Assembly: GCA_030537855.1 (NCBI GenBank)
Contig: JAUNVD010000003.1
Location: forward strand, 29,005-93,004
Direction: 5' to 3'
Length of the DNA stretch: 64,000 nt
DNA from: Tissierellia bacterium
Lineage (GTDB): Bacteria > Bacillota > Clostridia > Tissierellales > Peptoniphilaceae
Shown: positions 17,017 through 26,481 of the stretch, one piece after another
Numbering within the stretch: the first letter of the stretch is position 1
Layout: the number at the start of each line of letters is the position of its first letter
Notes under the pieces: generated by a model
Databases searched by the model: none
What the model was told of the DNA's origin: nothing
Seen by the model: only the letters and a program-made list of their open reading frames with translations
Translations under genes and position numbers: made by a program

Positions 17017-19845
17017 TTGTCTGATATTATTATAAAAGGTGCAAGACAACATAATTTAAAAAATATAGATATAACCTTACCTCGAAATCAATTTATTGTA
17101 ATTACAGGTTTATCAGGGTCAGGAAAATCATCCCTAGCTTTTGATACGATTTATGCTGAGGGACAAAGGAGATATGTGGAAAGTTTATCTTCTTATGCAA
17201 GACAGTTTTTAGGACAAATGGATAAGCCAGATGTAGATTATATAGAAGGTATGAGCCCTAGTATTTCTATTGACCAAAAAACCACAAGTAAAAATCCAAG
17301 ATCAACGGTGGGAACGGTAACGGAAATTTATGACTATTTACGTTTGCTTTATGCTAGAATAGGACGTCCCTTTTGCCCAAAGTGTGGAAAAGAAATTACA
17401 TCCTATACAGTAGAGCAAATGGTAGATAAAACTATGAGCTTACCAGAACGTACTAGAATTCAAGTTTTGGGACCTATGGTTCGTCAACGTAAGGGGATGC
17501 ATAAAAAAGTACTAGAAAGAATAAAAAAGGAAGGCTATCTTCGTGTTCATATTGACGGGGAACTTTATGATATTGGAGATGTTCCAGATCTGGACAAGAA
17601 TATTAAACATACGATTTCTACTGTGGTAGATCGTCTTATTATAAAAGAAGGAATCGAAACCAGATTAGCTGACTCTTTAGAATTGGCTTTACAATTAGGG
17701 GATGGAATGGCGATTATCGATGTTATAGATGGAGAGAACATCACTTTTTCTTCTAAACTTGCTTGCCCTGATTGTGAATTGGTTATTGAAGAAATTAGTC
17801 CAAGATCTTTTTCTTTTAATAGTCCTTTGGGAGCTTGTCCAACTTGTAATGGGTTAGGTTTTTCAAAAGAACCAGATCCTGATTTAATTATTCCCAATAA
17901 GGATTTGTCCATTGATGAAGGTGCTATTTCCAGTTATAGTAATAGTGATGGAACTTATTATATAGAGGCAATACGTTCTCTAGCAAAACAATTTAAAGTT
18001 TCCACAAGTCAACCTATTAAAGATGCTCCAAAAGACTTTATTCATGCACTACTATATGGATCTGATCGGAACATTAATTTTTCCTTTGACAGTTATTTTA
18101 GTGGACCAAAAAGGTACCGAGGCACTTTTGAAGGAGTTGTTCATAATTTAAAAAGAAGATATTTAGAAACGAACTCTGACCGGATGATGGATCGTATTGA
18201 TGAATTTATGACAGATGTACCTTGCCCCTCTTGTCATGGAGCTAGATTAAAAGAATCTGTTCTTTCTGTTCGAGTGGGAAATCTAAATATCTATGAATTA
18301 ACAGAATATTCTGTGGATAAAGCTATAAAGTTTTTTGAAGAACTTTCATTGACAGAACAAGAATTATTTATTGGAGAACAAATCTTAAAAGAAATAAAAG
18401 AAAGATTACAATTTTTACATGATGTAGGACTTAGTTATTTAACTTTGTCGAGAATGGCAGGTACCCTTTCTGGGGGAGAAGCACAAAGAATCCGCCTTGC
18501 CACACAAATTGGTTCCTCCTTAGTAGGAGTTATCTATGTTTTAGATGAACCCAGTATTGGTCTTCATCAAAGAGATAATGCCATGTTATTAAAAACGTTA
18601 CGAGAATTAACAGATTTAGGTAATACTTTAATTGTGGTAGAACATGACGAAGACACGATGTATATGGCAGACCAAATTGTGGATATAGGGCCAGGAGCTG
18701 GACGCCATGGTGGAGAATTAGTTGCTCAAGGAACAGCAGCCCAGATAAAGAAAAATCCAAAGTCTATTACCGGTGCGTATTTATCTGGGAAAAAATCCAT
18801 TGATGTCCCTGAAAAAAGACGAGAAAAAACAGGTGAAAAGATTGTAGTTAAAGGAGCTTCCCAAAATAATTTAAAACATATTGATGTGGAGTTTCCTTTA
18901 TCACAATTTATTACTGTAACAGGAGTAAGTGGTTCAGGAAAATCCTCTTTGGTCAATGAAATATTACACAAAGTTTTGGCTCAAAAAATAAATAAATCAA
19001 AAATTAAACCAGGGAAGTATGATTCAGTAGAAGGGTTAGAATATGTGGATAAGGTGGTAGCCATCGATCAAAGTCCTATTGGAAGAACACCAAGGTCCAA
19101 CCCAGCCACCTATACAGGAACTTTTGACCATATAAGGAATATTTTTGCTCAAACGAATGAGGCAAAAATCCGAGGGTATAAAAAGGGTCGATTTAGTTTT
19201 AATGTAAAAGGAGGTCGATGTGAAGCTTGTAGAGGAGATGGAATTATAAAGGTAGAGATGCATTTTCTACCTGATGTATATGTTCCTTGTGAAGTTTGTA
19301 AAGGAAAGAGATATAATAGAGAAACGTTACAAGTAAAATATCGAGGGAAAAATATAGCTGATGTTTTAGACATGACAGTGGAAGAGGCTTTAGAATTTTT
19401 CAAAAATCATCCTCCTGTTGCTAGGAAGTTACAAACATTAATGGATGTAGGATTAGGTTATATAAAACTTGGGCAACCTTCTACACAGTTAAGTGGTGGA
19501 GAGGCTCAACGAGTAAAGCTTGCTACTGAATTATCTAAAAGATCTACAGGTAAATCTTTTTATATTTTAGATGAACCTACCACAGGACTTCATATGGCAG
19601 ATATCCACAAATTAGTAGAAGTTCTAAATCGTCTAGTTGATGGTGGCAATACTGTTGTTGTAATAGAACATAATTTAGATGTAATAAAGGTTGCTGATCA
19701 TATTATAGACTTAGGACCAGAAGGTGGTGCAAATGGGGGAACTGTAGTAACCACAGGAACACCAGAAGAGGTTATTGAAGTAGAAGAATCCTATACAGGT
19801 CAATTTTTAAAGAAAACATTAATAAAGGAGAAGAGTAATGGGTAA
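17017..19845 (+). CDS. uvrA: Excinuclease ABC subunit A
   Basis: Damage-recognition ABC ATPase dimer that loads UvrB. The 942-residue protein carries two ABC modules (Walker [10 protein letters not shown] near the N-terminus and GVSGSGKSS near 640; signatures [12 protein letters not shown] and [12 protein letters not shown]) and zinc fingers, including CPKCG, CPDC...CPTC and CEAC...CEVC. The TTG at 17017 is chosen: AGGAGGTG lies 4-11 nt upstream, and UvrA proteins begin with [15 protein letters not shown]. The start codon is 22 nt after uvrB. The end overlaps the L,D-transpeptidase gene by 8 nt. Confidence 0.96.
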   Translation: MSDIIIKGARQHNLKNIDITLPRNQFIVITGLSGSGKSSLAFDTIYAEGQRRYVESLSSYARQFLGQMDKPDVDYIEGMSPSISIDQKTTSKNPRSTVGTVTEIYDYLRLLYARIGRPFCPKCGKEITSYTVEQMVDKTMSLPERTRIQVLGPMVRQRKGMHKKVLERIKKEGYLRVHIDGELYDIGDVPDLDKNIKHTISTVVDRLIIKEGIETRLADSLELALQLGDGMAIIDVIDGENITFSSKLACPDCELVIEEISPRSFSFNSPLGACPTCNGLGFSKEPDPDLIIPNKDLSIDEGAISSYSNSDGTYYIEAIRSLAKQFKVSTSQPIKDAPKDFIHALLYGSDRNINFSFDSYFSGPKRYRGTFEGVVHNLKRRYLETNSDRMMDRIDEFMTDVPCPSCHGARLKESVLSVRVGNLNIYELTEYSVDKAIKFFEELSLTEQELFIGEQILKEIKERLQFLHDVGLSYLTLSRMAGTLSGGEAQRIRLATQIGSSLVGVIYVLDEPSIGLHQRDNAMLLKTLRELTDLGNTLIVVEHDEDTMYMADQIVDIGPGAGRHGGELVAQGTAAQIKKNPKSITGAYLSGKKSIDVPEKRREKTGEKIVVKGASQNNLKHIDVEFPLSQFITVTGVSGSGKSSLVNEILHKVLAQKINKSKIKPGKYDSVEGLEYVDKVVAIDQSPIGRTPRSNPATYTGTFDHIRNIFAQTNEAKIRGYKKGRFSFNVKGGRCEACRGDGIIKVEMHFLPDVYVPCEVCKGKRYNRETLQVKYRGKNIADVLDMTVEEALEFFKNHPPVARKLQTLMDVGLGYIKLGQPSTQLSGGEAQRVKLATELSKRSTGKSFYILDEPTTGLHMADIHKLVEVLNRLVDGGNTVVVIEHNLDVIKVADHIIDLGPEGGANGGTVVTTGTPEEVIEVEESYTGQFLKKTLIKEKSNG

Positions 19846-20599
19846 AAGATTTTTTCACAAATTAAGCTTTATCTTGTTAGCACTATTTATCTTACCTTCC
19901 GGGGTCTTTGCAAACTATATAAGACCAAATGATTTTATGGATAAAACCGGTGCTTCTCGTATAGCAGAAATTAAAAGATTCCAAGCAAGAAATAACTTAG
20001 AAGTTACAGGTGGGCTAAATCCTAGAACAGAAGAGCTTTTATATAATCCTCAGTTCATAGCCTATGACATTGTTGAAAAACCACCTACAGATGGCTATTG
20101 GATTGTTGTAAATAAAAGCCGTAGAATTCTAACCCTATATCAAGGAAAGCAATCTATTGGAAAATATCCAATTGCCGTTGGAAAATCTTCATCTCCAACA
20201 CCTTCTTATCAAGGGAAAATTATAAATAAATTTGTGAACCCATCATGGAAGGGTAAAGTACCTGGTAACCATCCTAATAATCCTTTAGGACATCGTTGGA
20301 TGGGGCTTTATGTAGGAGGAAGAAGTGGTTATGGCATTCATGGGACGATTAAACCCTATGAAATTGGAACTTACGCCAGTGCTGGTTGTATACGTATGTT
20401 TAACTATGATATTGAAACCCATGTTTTCCCTAAAATGAAAGTCCATGACCCTGTATGGATTGGAACAGATGAACAATTAGCTAGCTGGGGAGTTAGACAA
20501 ATTATAGATACAGTAGCAGAAGTTCCAGAAAATCCTCAAGAGCCAATAATTGAAGAACCTAGTGTAGAAAGAGAAGCTGTAACCGTCTTAGAATTTTAG
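19838..20599 (+). CDS. L,D-transpeptidase (YkuD domain) with N-terminal peptidoglycan-binding-like segment
   Basis: An exported enzyme that forms 3-3 cross-links or otherwise remodels peptidoglycan through a catalytic cysteine. The 253 residues contain a signal peptide (about 1-26), a short PG-binding-like helical segment (about 38-70, [22 protein letters not shown]), and a YkuD domain (about 85-210). His168 lies in GYGIHGT and catalytic Cys184 in SAGCIRM, matching the HGT...S-x-GC-x-R-M pattern. The C-terminal tail is Glu/Pro-rich. It overlaps uvrA by 8 nt and is 8 nt before the SRAP gene, so it probably shares the uvrBA transcript. Confidence 0.9.
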   Translation: MGKRFFHKLSFILLALFILPSGVFANYIRPNDFMDKTGASRIAEIKRFQARNNLEVTGGLNPRTEELLYNPQFIAYDIVEKPPTDGYWIVVNKSRRILTLYQGKQSIGKYPIAVGKSSSPTPSYQGKIINKFVNPSWKGKVPGNHPNNPLGHRWMGLYVGGRSGYGIHGTIKPYEIGTYASAGCIRMFNYDIETHVFPKMKVHDPVWIGTDEQLASWGVRQIIDTVAEVPENPQEPIIEEPSVEREAVTVLEF

Positions 20600-20607
20600 G
20601 AGTTACT

Positions 20608-21225
20608 ATGTGTGGTAGATATTTTATCGATACAGATTTTATGGAAATTTTAAAAAAATACCAAGTAGAAAAATCGACGATAGAACATGAACAAAGTCCC
20701 GGGGAAGTTTTTCCCGGGACAAAATGTCTTATTATTCGTCATGGGACACAAAGAAGAGCAGATATGCTCCATTGGGGAATGCCCTATTCTTTCACTAAGT
20801 CTCCAATAATTAATGTTCGTACAGAAAGTATAGACAAGCCTATCTTTGCATCCTCTTTTCGTTATAGAAGATGTATTATTCCATGTAATTTTTTTTATGA
20901 ATGGAAATCGTTACCTGGAAGAAATAAAAAGAATAAAGTGGAAATTTCTTTACATGAAACGAGGATACTTTCCTTAGGTGGTATTTTTCATAAATTTAAA
21001 GATGATAATGGAAAAGAATTTGAAGCCTTTGCTATTTTAACCACTCCTGCAACGAATGAATTAAGAGATATCCATCATCGTATGCCTTTAATTTTAAATG
21101 GTAGAGAAGATGATTTCTTACGTTCATTAAATGATAAAGAATTAAAGAAATTGATAACGATGTCACAAAATTGGTATAAATTTTCCAAAAATATACCTTG
21201 TCATGAGCAAAACTTTATCGTATAA
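20608..21225 (+). CDS. yedK: SOS response-associated peptidase (SRAP; YedK/HMCES family)
   Basis: Forms a covalent thiazolidine DNA-protein cross-link with abasic sites in single-stranded DNA, protecting them during replication. The 205-residue protein has the required Cys2 right after the initiator Met (MCGRY). It also has the NVRTES motif at 69-74 (family N-x-R-x-E), FYEWK with Glu98, and the HHRMP histidine motif near 140-150. GGAG precedes the ATG. It is the last gene of the uvrB-uvrA-ldt series, which fits DNA repair. The promoter for the next operon lies in its 3' end. Confidence 0.93.
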   Translation: MCGRYFIDTDFMEILKKYQVEKSTIEHEQSPGEVFPGTKCLIIRHGTQRRADMLHWGMPYSFTKSPIINVRTESIDKPIFASSFRYRRCIIPCNFFYEWKSLPGRNKKNKVEISLHETRILSLGGIFHKFKDDNGKEFEAFAILTTPATNELRDIHHRMPLILNGREDDFLRSLNDKELKKLITMSQNWYKFSKNIPCHEQNFIV

Positions 21226-21226
21226 T
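21198..21226 (+). promoter_or_regulatory. Strong sigma-A promoter inside the 3' end of yedK, driving the ABC importer leader
   Basis: TTGTCA (21198-21203, 5/6 consensus), a 17-nt spacer and a perfect TATAAT (21221-21226). Transcription would start near 21233, giving a leader of about 150 nt before the substrate-binding protein gene. Confidence 0.7.
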
Positions 21227-21261
21227 ATTACTAATTTATCACAGTAAAGGAGGCCTTAATC

Positions 21262-21348
21262 TTGAGTACCCTAAAAAACGTCAAGAGCGTAGGGAAATAT
21301 AATGTTCTCAACTTATCTATTTCCCGCACCATGAGAATCTCCCTTTAA
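21262..21348 (+). other. Possible 28-codon leader ORF upstream of the ABC importer
   Basis: A TTG start lies 8 nt after AAAGGAGG, an excellent ribosome site near the predicted 5' end of the leader. The frame runs 28 codons to TAA at 21346. The peptide would be basic and Ser-rich and resembles nothing I know. The same bases form competing helices (see the leader RNA), so it may be a regulatory peptide or only an accident of the RNA. Confidence 0.35.
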
Positions 21349-21382
21349 AGCAAGAAAATTTCATGAATATGTTTTGGAGGGA
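21268..21382 (+). ncRNA. Candidate structured leader RNA (pseudoknot-capable) of the amino-acid ABC importer
   Basis: GGGAAATA (21292-21299) pairs perfectly with TATTTCCC (21318-21325). Loop bases TTCTCA (21305-21310) can pair with downstream TGAGAA (21332-21337), making an H-type pseudoknot. TAGGG (21290-21294) can alternatively pair with CCCTA (21269-21273), or its AGGGA with TCCCT (21340-21344). TCCCT can also pair with AGGGA in the importer's ribosome site. These exclusive pairings suggest translational control. I do not recognise a known riboswitch class. Confidence 0.4.
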
Positions 21383-21385
21383 ATT

Positions 21386-22258
21386 ATGTTAAAAAAATTA
21401 ATCAGCATTTTATTAATCATTTCTATGGTATTGTCCGTTGTTGCATGTGGAAAAAATAATGCAGGAAATAATCAAGCTGGGAATAAGGAAAATGGAAATA
21501 ACCAAGCTTCTGAAAATACGGAAGATATGGGACCTATTCTTACTAAGGTAAAAAAAGAGGGCAAGATTGTTTTAGGAACCTCTGCTGACTATCCTCCCTA
21601 TGAATGGTTGGGTAAAGTAGATGGAGAAATGAAAGTCATTGGTTTTGATATTGCATTGGCAGAATCTATTGCAGAAGAACTAGGTGTAGAATTAGAAATT
21701 CAAGATATGGATTTCAAAGGTCTTTTGCCGGCATTATCCTTAGGTGATGTTGATTTTTGTATTGCTGGGATGGTTGTAAATGAAGAAAGGAAACAACAAG
21801 TTGACTTTTCTGAAGAATATTATTCTGGTGGACAAGGTATGTTGATTCGTAAAGAAGATGCTGAAAAATATAAGACTCAAGATGATTTTAGTGGTGCTAA
21901 AGTTGGTGCACAACAGGCCACTCTTCAAGAAGAATTAGCGAATACTCTGAAAGGTGCAAATCCTGATCTTCAACCTAATGTGAACAATATGGTATTGGAG
22001 CTAAAAGGAAAAGCTTTAGATGCCATTGTAATAGCAGCACCTCCTGGAAAACAATTTGAAAAAATCAACGACGATTTAATCTTTGTTGATGTTGGTTTTC
22101 CAAATGAAGATGGAATGGCTGTTGCTGTAGCAAAAGGAAATGAAGATTTACTGGAAATTATAAACAAGGTAATCAAAGATTGGAAAGATTCTGGTAAGGT
22201 GGAAGAAGAAATTGCTCACTATATGGAGCTTTCCGAAGAAGGTATAGAACAAAATTAA
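21386..22258 (+). CDS. Polar amino-acid ABC transporter substrate-binding lipoprotein
   Basis: Extracytoplasmic receptor of the importer encoded by this and the next two genes. The 290-residue precursor has a lipoprotein signal peptide with lipobox ending SVVAC (Cys21), an Asn/Gly/Lys-rich tether (about 22-50), and a family-3 solute-binding domain. That domain begins VKKEGKIVLGTSADYPPYEW and includes VIGFDIALAESIAEELGV and DVDFCIAGMVVNEERKQQVDFSEEYY. The ATG at 21386 follows GGAGGGA; the upstream TTG at 21374 lies in the ribosome site. The exact amino acid cannot be read from sequence. Expression may be controlled by the structured leader upstream. Confidence 0.9.
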   Translation: MLKKLISILLIISMVLSVVACGKNNAGNNQAGNKENGNNQASENTEDMGPILTKVKKEGKIVLGTSADYPPYEWLGKVDGEMKVIGFDIALAESIAEELGVELEIQDMDFKGLLPALSLGDVDFCIAGMVVNEERKQQVDFSEEYYSGGQGMLIRKEDAEKYKTQDDFSGAKVGAQQATLQEELANTLKGANPDLQPNVNNMVLELKGKALDAIVIAAPPGKQFEKINDDLIFVDVGFPNEDGMAVAVAKGNEDLLEIINKVIKDWKDSGKVEEEIAHYMELSEEGIEQN

Positions 22259-22263
22259 AATCC

Positions 22264-22301
22264 AAAAATGAGAAGCCCTTTGTGGTTTCTCATTTTTTTA
22301 T
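22264..22301 (+). terminator. Terminator between the binding-protein and permease genes
   Basis: A 14-bp stem with one G-T pair (22264-22277 with 22284-22297), loop CTTTGT, and a run of T. It ends 18 nt before the permease start. Partial read-through would produce the usual excess of binding protein over permease. Confidence 0.8.
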
Positions 22302-22315
22302 AGAAAGAGGTTATT

Positions 22316-23005
22316 ATGACATTTATACAAAATAGAATTTCTTTTCTCGCCACCCATTTACCTTTATATTTACAAGGGATAAGAATTACGATTGTACTTT
22401 CTATCCTTGGAGTTCTTTTTGGAACGATACTAGGTACATTGATTGCGATTATGAGATTAGGCAAAAATAAAGTTTTAAGTAAAATTGCCATTGCATATGT
22501 AGAAATTATACGAGGAACACCACTACTTGTTCAATTATCTATACTGGTTTTTACTCCTCTTGCTATTGTGCCACCGGAAGCTACCTTTTTACGAAGCAAA
22601 CCTTTGTGGTCAGTAGTTGCAATTTCTATAAATTCATCAGCTTATGTTTCAGAAATCATTCGTTCTGGTATTAAATCTATTGATTATGGTCAAACAGAAG
22701 CTGCCAGGTCCCTTGGTATGACGGAATCACAAACGATGAAATTTATCATATTACCACAAGCTGTAAAAAATATATTACCAGCTTTGGGTAATGAATTTGT
22801 TACCTTAATTAAAGAATCAGCCATTGTTAGTTTTGTTGCTCTTCACGATATTATGTACTATGCTAATGCCATTCGAGGAGCGACCTACAAGCCATTTGAA
22901 CCTTTTTTAATAGCAGCAATAATATACTTTATTTTAACCTTTAGTACTTCTCGTTTACTAGGAAAATTAGAAAGGAAGTTGGATGCCAGTGATTCGCGTA
23001 GTTAA
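22316..23005 (+). CDS. Polar amino-acid ABC transporter permease (HisM/GlnP type)
   Basis: Inner-membrane channel of the importer. The 229 residues have about five membrane segments and the characteristic EAA-loop region [25 protein letters not shown] followed by [17 protein letters not shown], which contacts the ATPase. The N-terminal [23 protein letters not shown] is typical of the family. A terminator-like hairpin lies just upstream and no promoter fits between, so it must be read through from the binding-protein gene. It overlaps the ATPase gene by 23 nt. Confidence 0.92.
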   Translation: MTFIQNRISFLATHLPLYLQGIRITIVLSILGVLFGTILGTLIAIMRLGKNKVLSKIAIAYVEIIRGTPLLVQLSILVFTPLAIVPPEATFLRSKPLWSVVAISINSSAYVSEIIRSGIKSIDYGQTEAARSLGMTESQTMKFIILPQAVKNILPALGNEFVTLIKESAIVSFVALHDIMYYANAIRGATYKPFEPFLIAAIIYFILTFSTSRLLGKLERKLDASDSRS

Positions 23006-23711
23006 TTTATATAAACAATTTGGAGATAATGTGGTTTTAAAAGATGTAAATGAGGAAATACACGAAGGGGAAGTTGTTGTTGTAATTGGACCTAGTGGCT
23101 CTGGAAAAAGTACATTTTTAAGATGTTTAAATTTATTGGAAAAACCAACCTCCGGGGATATTTTCATTGGAAACAAAAATTTTATGGATGAAAATGAAGA
23201 TGTGAATGCACTGAGAGAAAATATGGGGATGGTATTTCAGCACTTTAATCTTTTTCCCCATAAAACAGTACTTGAAAATATAACCATGGCTCCTATTTTA
23301 GTTTCAGGTAAGGAGAAAGACCTTGCAGAAAGAGAAAGTATTGAATTATTAAAGCGAGTTGGGTTAGAAAATAAAAAAGATGCCTACCCTTCCAGTTTAT
23401 CAGGAGGACAAAAACAAAGGATTGCCATTGTGCGGGCGTTAGCTATGAACCCTAAGGTTTTATTATTTGATGAACCTACTTCTGCATTAGATCCGGAAAT
23501 GGTTGGAGAAGTTTTGGAAGTTATGAAATCTCTAGCTTTTGATGGTATGACCATGGTTGTAGTTACTCATGAGATGGGATTTGCCAAAGAAGTGGGAGAT
23601 CGAATCTTATTTATGGATGAGGGGCGAATTGTAGAACAAGGAAGTCCTAAAGAACTTTTTGAAAATCCAAAAGAAGTGAGGACAAAAGAATTTTTAGCCA
23701 AAATTTTATAA
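22983..23711 (+). CDS. Polar amino-acid ABC transporter ATP-binding protein (GlnQ/HisP type)
   Basis: Energises the amino-acid importer. The 242-residue protein has Walker [10 protein letters not shown] near residues 35-43, the Q-loop in [13 protein letters not shown] (the typical HFNLFPH of this subfamily), signature [15 protein letters not shown], Walker [14 protein letters not shown] and the switch region [13 protein letters not shown]. Its start lies within the end of the permease gene, so translation is probably coupled. The last gene of the three-gene operon, followed by a terminator. Confidence 0.94.
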   Translation: MPVIRVVNLYKQFGDNVVLKDVNEEIHEGEVVVVIGPSGSGKSTFLRCLNLLEKPTSGDIFIGNKNFMDENEDVNALRENMGMVFQHFNLFPHKTVLENITMAPILVSGKEKDLAERESIELLKRVGLENKKDAYPSSLSGGQKQRIAIVRALAMNPKVLLFDEPTSALDPEMVGEVLEVMKSLAFDGMTMVVVTHEMGFAKEVGDRILFMDEGRIVEQGSPKELFENPKEVRTKEFLAKIL

Positions 23712-23741
23712 TATATTTATATTTAATATTTTTATTCTTAA

Positions 23742-23766
23742 GAGGAAGGGCAACCTTCCTTTTTAT
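23742..23766 (+). terminator. Rho-independent terminator of the amino-acid importer operon
   Basis: AGGAAGG (23743-23749) pairs with CCTTCCT (23754-23760) around a GCAA tetraloop, followed by TTTTT. Confidence 0.8.
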
Positions 23767-23866
23767 TTTCATTTCAATAAAAATATATGGTCGGAGAATA
23801 TAAGAAGTAGTATAAAAAGGACTAGGTGATAGGTATTTAAGAGATGGATGTAGTGATATTTTCAAA

Positions 23867-23898
23867 CTTTTTTTCTATATTTTTATATAGAAAAAAAG
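23867..23898. repeat. Perfect 14-bp inverted repeat with TTTT loop
   Basis: CTTTTTTTCTATAT (23867-23880) and its exact reverse complement (23885-23898) are separated by TTTT. It is about 100 nt past the importer terminator and about 170 nt before the glmU promoter. As RNA it would be a stable AU hairpin; no U run follows on the plus strand. Confidence 0.6.
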
Positions 23899-24068
23899 AA
23901 GGATAAAATTTTTTTATAAAAAGAACTGAAATCTCCAACCTTAGAGAATTAAATATGTTATACTTCAAAATAGAGATGCTATTTTACCAAGTTTTAACGA
24001 AAGGAACGATTAATTTTTAGGAACTATTTATTATTAATATGACCTTTTCATTAAGTTTTCTTTTTTGG

Positions 24069-24097
24069 TTGAGTGATTTCCTTTGAATATGTATAAT
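24069..24097 (+). promoter_or_regulatory. Probable sigma-A promoter of glmU-prs-pth-mfd
   Basis: TTGAGT (24069-24074), a 17-nt spacer and a perfect TATAAT (24092-24097), about 32 nt before the glmU ATG. Confidence 0.65.
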
Positions 24098-24129
24098 GGT
24101 ACATAAAGAAATTGATAAGAGGTGTTTGG

Positions 24130-25512
24130 ATGAAAATTTCTATTGTTCTAGCTGCTGGTGAAGGTACTAGAATGAAGTCAAAACTCCCAAAGGTTTTACA
24201 TCCTGTAGCAGGAAAACCGATGTTGGGTTATATTGTGGATAGTTGTAAAGACTGTGGTATCGACAAAACCATTGTAATTGTTGGATATGGTAGTGAAAAA
24301 GTTAAGAAAGTTTTTGCTGATTCAGAAGTGATCTTTCGGGATCAGCCTGTAGGGGAAGGAATTCCTTATGGTACTGGGTTTGCAGTAAAACAGGCAATAA
24401 ATGATTTTGAGGATGAAGATACAGTTATTATTTTAACTGGGGATACTCCGTTGATTCAGTCAGAAACTTTAGATTCTTTAATCAAAGAAAGAGAATCTGG
24501 AAATTATGCAGCTCTTGTGCTAACTGCAATTCAGGAAAATCCTTTTGGTTATGGTAGGATTATTCGTGGAGAAAACTCAAATATTGTAAAGATTGTGGAA
24601 GAAAAAGATGCTAATGATAAAGAGAAAGCTGTCAATGAGGTAAATTCTGGTATATTTGCTTTCCGAGGTGAGGATTTAAAAAATGCACTTGGAAAATTAA
24701 GTACAGATAATTCTCAAGGGGAACTTTATCTAACAGATGTTATTAAAATATTAGTGGAAGAGAGAAAGAAGGTTGGAGCGCATATTTTAAGAAATGCCCA
24801 AGAAATGTTAGGGGTGAACTCAAAGGTTCAACTGGCCATATGTGAAGGGGAAATACGACAAAATATTAACAATCATCATATGTTAAATGGTGTTACCATC
24901 TTAGATCCTCGTACTACTATTATTGAAAGTGAAGTTGAAATTGGCTCGGATACCGTTATTTATCCAGGAGCTATCTTACAAGGGCGAACTGTAATAGGAA
25001 AAGATTGCACTATTTATGGGACCACAAGAGTTGTGGATTCCACGATTGGAGATCATGTTATTTTAGATAATGTTTTAGTTGAAGAAAGTTCTGTGGGAGA
25101 TGGTTCGAAACTAGGACCTTATGCACATCTTAGACCAAAATCACAAATTGGTAAAAACACTAAGATAGGAAATTTTGTAGAAGTAAAGAATTCTGTTTTT
25201 GGAGATGGATCTAAAGCTGGTCATTTAGCCTATATTGGAGATGCAGATATTGGCAAAGATGTTAACATTGGATGTGGAACTATTTTTGTGAATTATAATG
25301 GAGCTGAAAAGTTTCGTACTTCTGTAGGGGATCGTGCTTTTATAGGGAGTAATTCAAATTTAGTTGCTCCTTTGGTTGTAGAAGAAGATGGATATATTGC
25401 TGCTGGTTCTACAATTACAAGAAAAGTAGAAAAAGGACAATTATCGATTGAAAGAAGTCGGCAAAAAAATCTTAATGGATGGGTAGAAAAAAAAGGACTA
25501 AAGAAAAAATAG
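24130..25512 (+). CDS. glmU: Bifunctional UDP-N-acetylglucosamine pyrophosphorylase / glucosamine-1-phosphate N-acetyltransferase
   Basis: Makes UDP-GlcNAc, the precursor of peptidoglycan and wall polymers. The 460-residue protein has an N-terminal nucleotidyltransferase domain (LAAGEGTRMKSKLPKVLHPVAGKPM, residues about 7-31) and a C-terminal left-handed beta-helix acetyltransferase. The helix shows hexapeptide repeats and the motifs GPYAHLRP, KIGNFVEVKNS, CGTIFVNYNGAEKFRT and IGSNSNLVAP. The ATG at 24130 follows AGAGGTG; the earlier TTG at 24112 precedes that ribosome site and is rejected. prs follows 10 nt later. Confidence 0.96.
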   Translation: MKISIVLAAGEGTRMKSKLPKVLHPVAGKPMLGYIVDSCKDCGIDKTIVIVGYGSEKVKKVFADSEVIFRDQPVGEGIPYGTGFAVKQAINDFEDEDTVIILTGDTPLIQSETLDSLIKERESGNYAALVLTAIQENPFGYGRIIRGENSNIVKIVEEKDANDKEKAVNEVNSGIFAFRGEDLKNALGKLSTDNSQGELYLTDVIKILVEERKKVGAHILRNAQEMLGVNSKVQLAICEGEIRQNINNHHMLNGVTILDPRTTIIESEVEIGSDTVIYPGAILQGRTVIGKDCTIYGTTRVVDSTIGDHVILDNVLVEESSVGDGSKLGPYAHLRPKSQIGKNTKIGNFVEVKNSVFGDGSKAGHLAYIGDADIGKDVNIGCGTIFVNYNGAEKFRTSVGDRAFIGSNSNLVAPLVVEEDGYIAAGSTITRKVEKGQLSIERSRQKNLNGWVEKKGLKKK

Positions 25513-25522
25513 GGGGAAGGCT

Positions 25523-26473
25523 ATGAGTTTACGTGTTGGTGAGATCATTATTTTTACCGGTAATTCCAATGAACCATTAGTAAAGGATATTTGCAGGTTA
25601 CTGGGAGAAGAAAAAGGGGAATGTGCTGTTACTCAATTTAGTGATGGAGAAATCAATATTAATATTGCTGAAACAGTACGTGGTAAGGATGTTTTTGTCA
25701 TCCAATCTACATGTAGTCCTGTTAATGATAATCTAATGGAGTTACTAATTTTAATCGATGCTTTAAAAAGAGCAAGTGCAGGTAGAATCAATGCGGTTAT
25801 TCCTTATTATGGATATGCTAGACAAGATCGTAAGACAAAGGCCAGAGAACCTATCACTGCTAAACTTGTTGCAAATATTATTGCAAAAGCTGGAGCAGAT
25901 CGTGTGGTCTGTATGGATTTACATGCAGGACAAATTCAAGGATATTTTGATATTCCAGTAGATCATTTAACGGCTGTACCAACTTTAGCCGACTACTTTA
26001 AAGATGTTGTAAAAGGGGAAGAGTTTGTTGCTGTTTCTCCTGACTTAGGTGGTGTTACGAGAACTAGAACATTTGCTAATGATTTAGCACTTCCCATTGC
26101 CATCATCGAAAAAAGAAGACCTAAAGCCAATGAAAGTGAAGTTATGAATGTAATTGGCGATATTAAAGGTAAGAATTGTATTTTAATTGATGATATTGTT
26201 GATACTGCTGGTACCATTGTCCAAGCTGTAGATGCATTAAAAAAATTTGGTGCTAAAAAAGTTTATGGTTGTGCAACTCATGGAGTATTATCAGGACCTG
26301 CAATTGAAAGGTTGAAAAAATCTTCCATTGAGAAATTTATAGTGACAGATACTATTTTACTATCTGAAGATCGTAAAGTGGATAAGATTGAAGTGGTTTC
26401 TGTAGCACAAATTTTTGCTGATGCTATTGAAAGAGTAAACTCGAATCAATCTATTTCTGCGATGTTTGATTGA
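25523..26473 (+). CDS. prs: Ribose-phosphate pyrophosphokinase (PRPP synthetase)
   Basis: Produces PRPP from ribose-5-phosphate and ATP for purine, pyrimidine, NAD, His and Trp synthesis. The 316-residue class I enzyme has FSDGEININIAETVRGKDVFVIQS, the catalytic flexible-loop region YYGYARQDRK, VCMDLHAGQIQGYFDIPVDHL, and the PRPP-binding loop DDIVDTAGTI. The glmU-prs pair is a widespread Firmicutes arrangement. It ends just upstream of pth, with overlap only if an earlier TTG is used for pth. Confidence 0.97.
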   Translation: MSLRVGEIIIFTGNSNEPLVKDICRLLGEEKGECAVTQFSDGEININIAETVRGKDVFVIQSTCSPVNDNLMELLILIDALKRASAGRINAVIPYYGYARQDRKTKAREPITAKLVANIIAKAGADRVVCMDLHAGQIQGYFDIPVDHLTAVPTLADYFKDVVKGEEFVAVSPDLGGVTRTRTFANDLALPIAIIEKRRPKANESEVMNVIGDIKGKNCILIDDIVDTAGTIVQAVDALKKFGAKKVYGCATHGVLSGPAIERLKKSSIEKFIVTDTILLSEDRKVDKIEVVSVAQIFADAIERVNSNQSISAMFD

Positions 26474-26481
26474 GGGATACT

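Larger units (their letters stand above)
23712..24129. other. 418-bp intergenic region between the ABC importer and glmU
   Basis: After the operon terminator (23742-23766) there is an AT-rich tract with no convincing gene. It holds a perfect 14-bp inverted repeat at 23867-23898 and an extended -10 element TGTTATACT at 23956-23964 without a good -35. The glmU promoter lies at its right end. I see nothing else that is conserved or coding. Confidence 0.6.
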
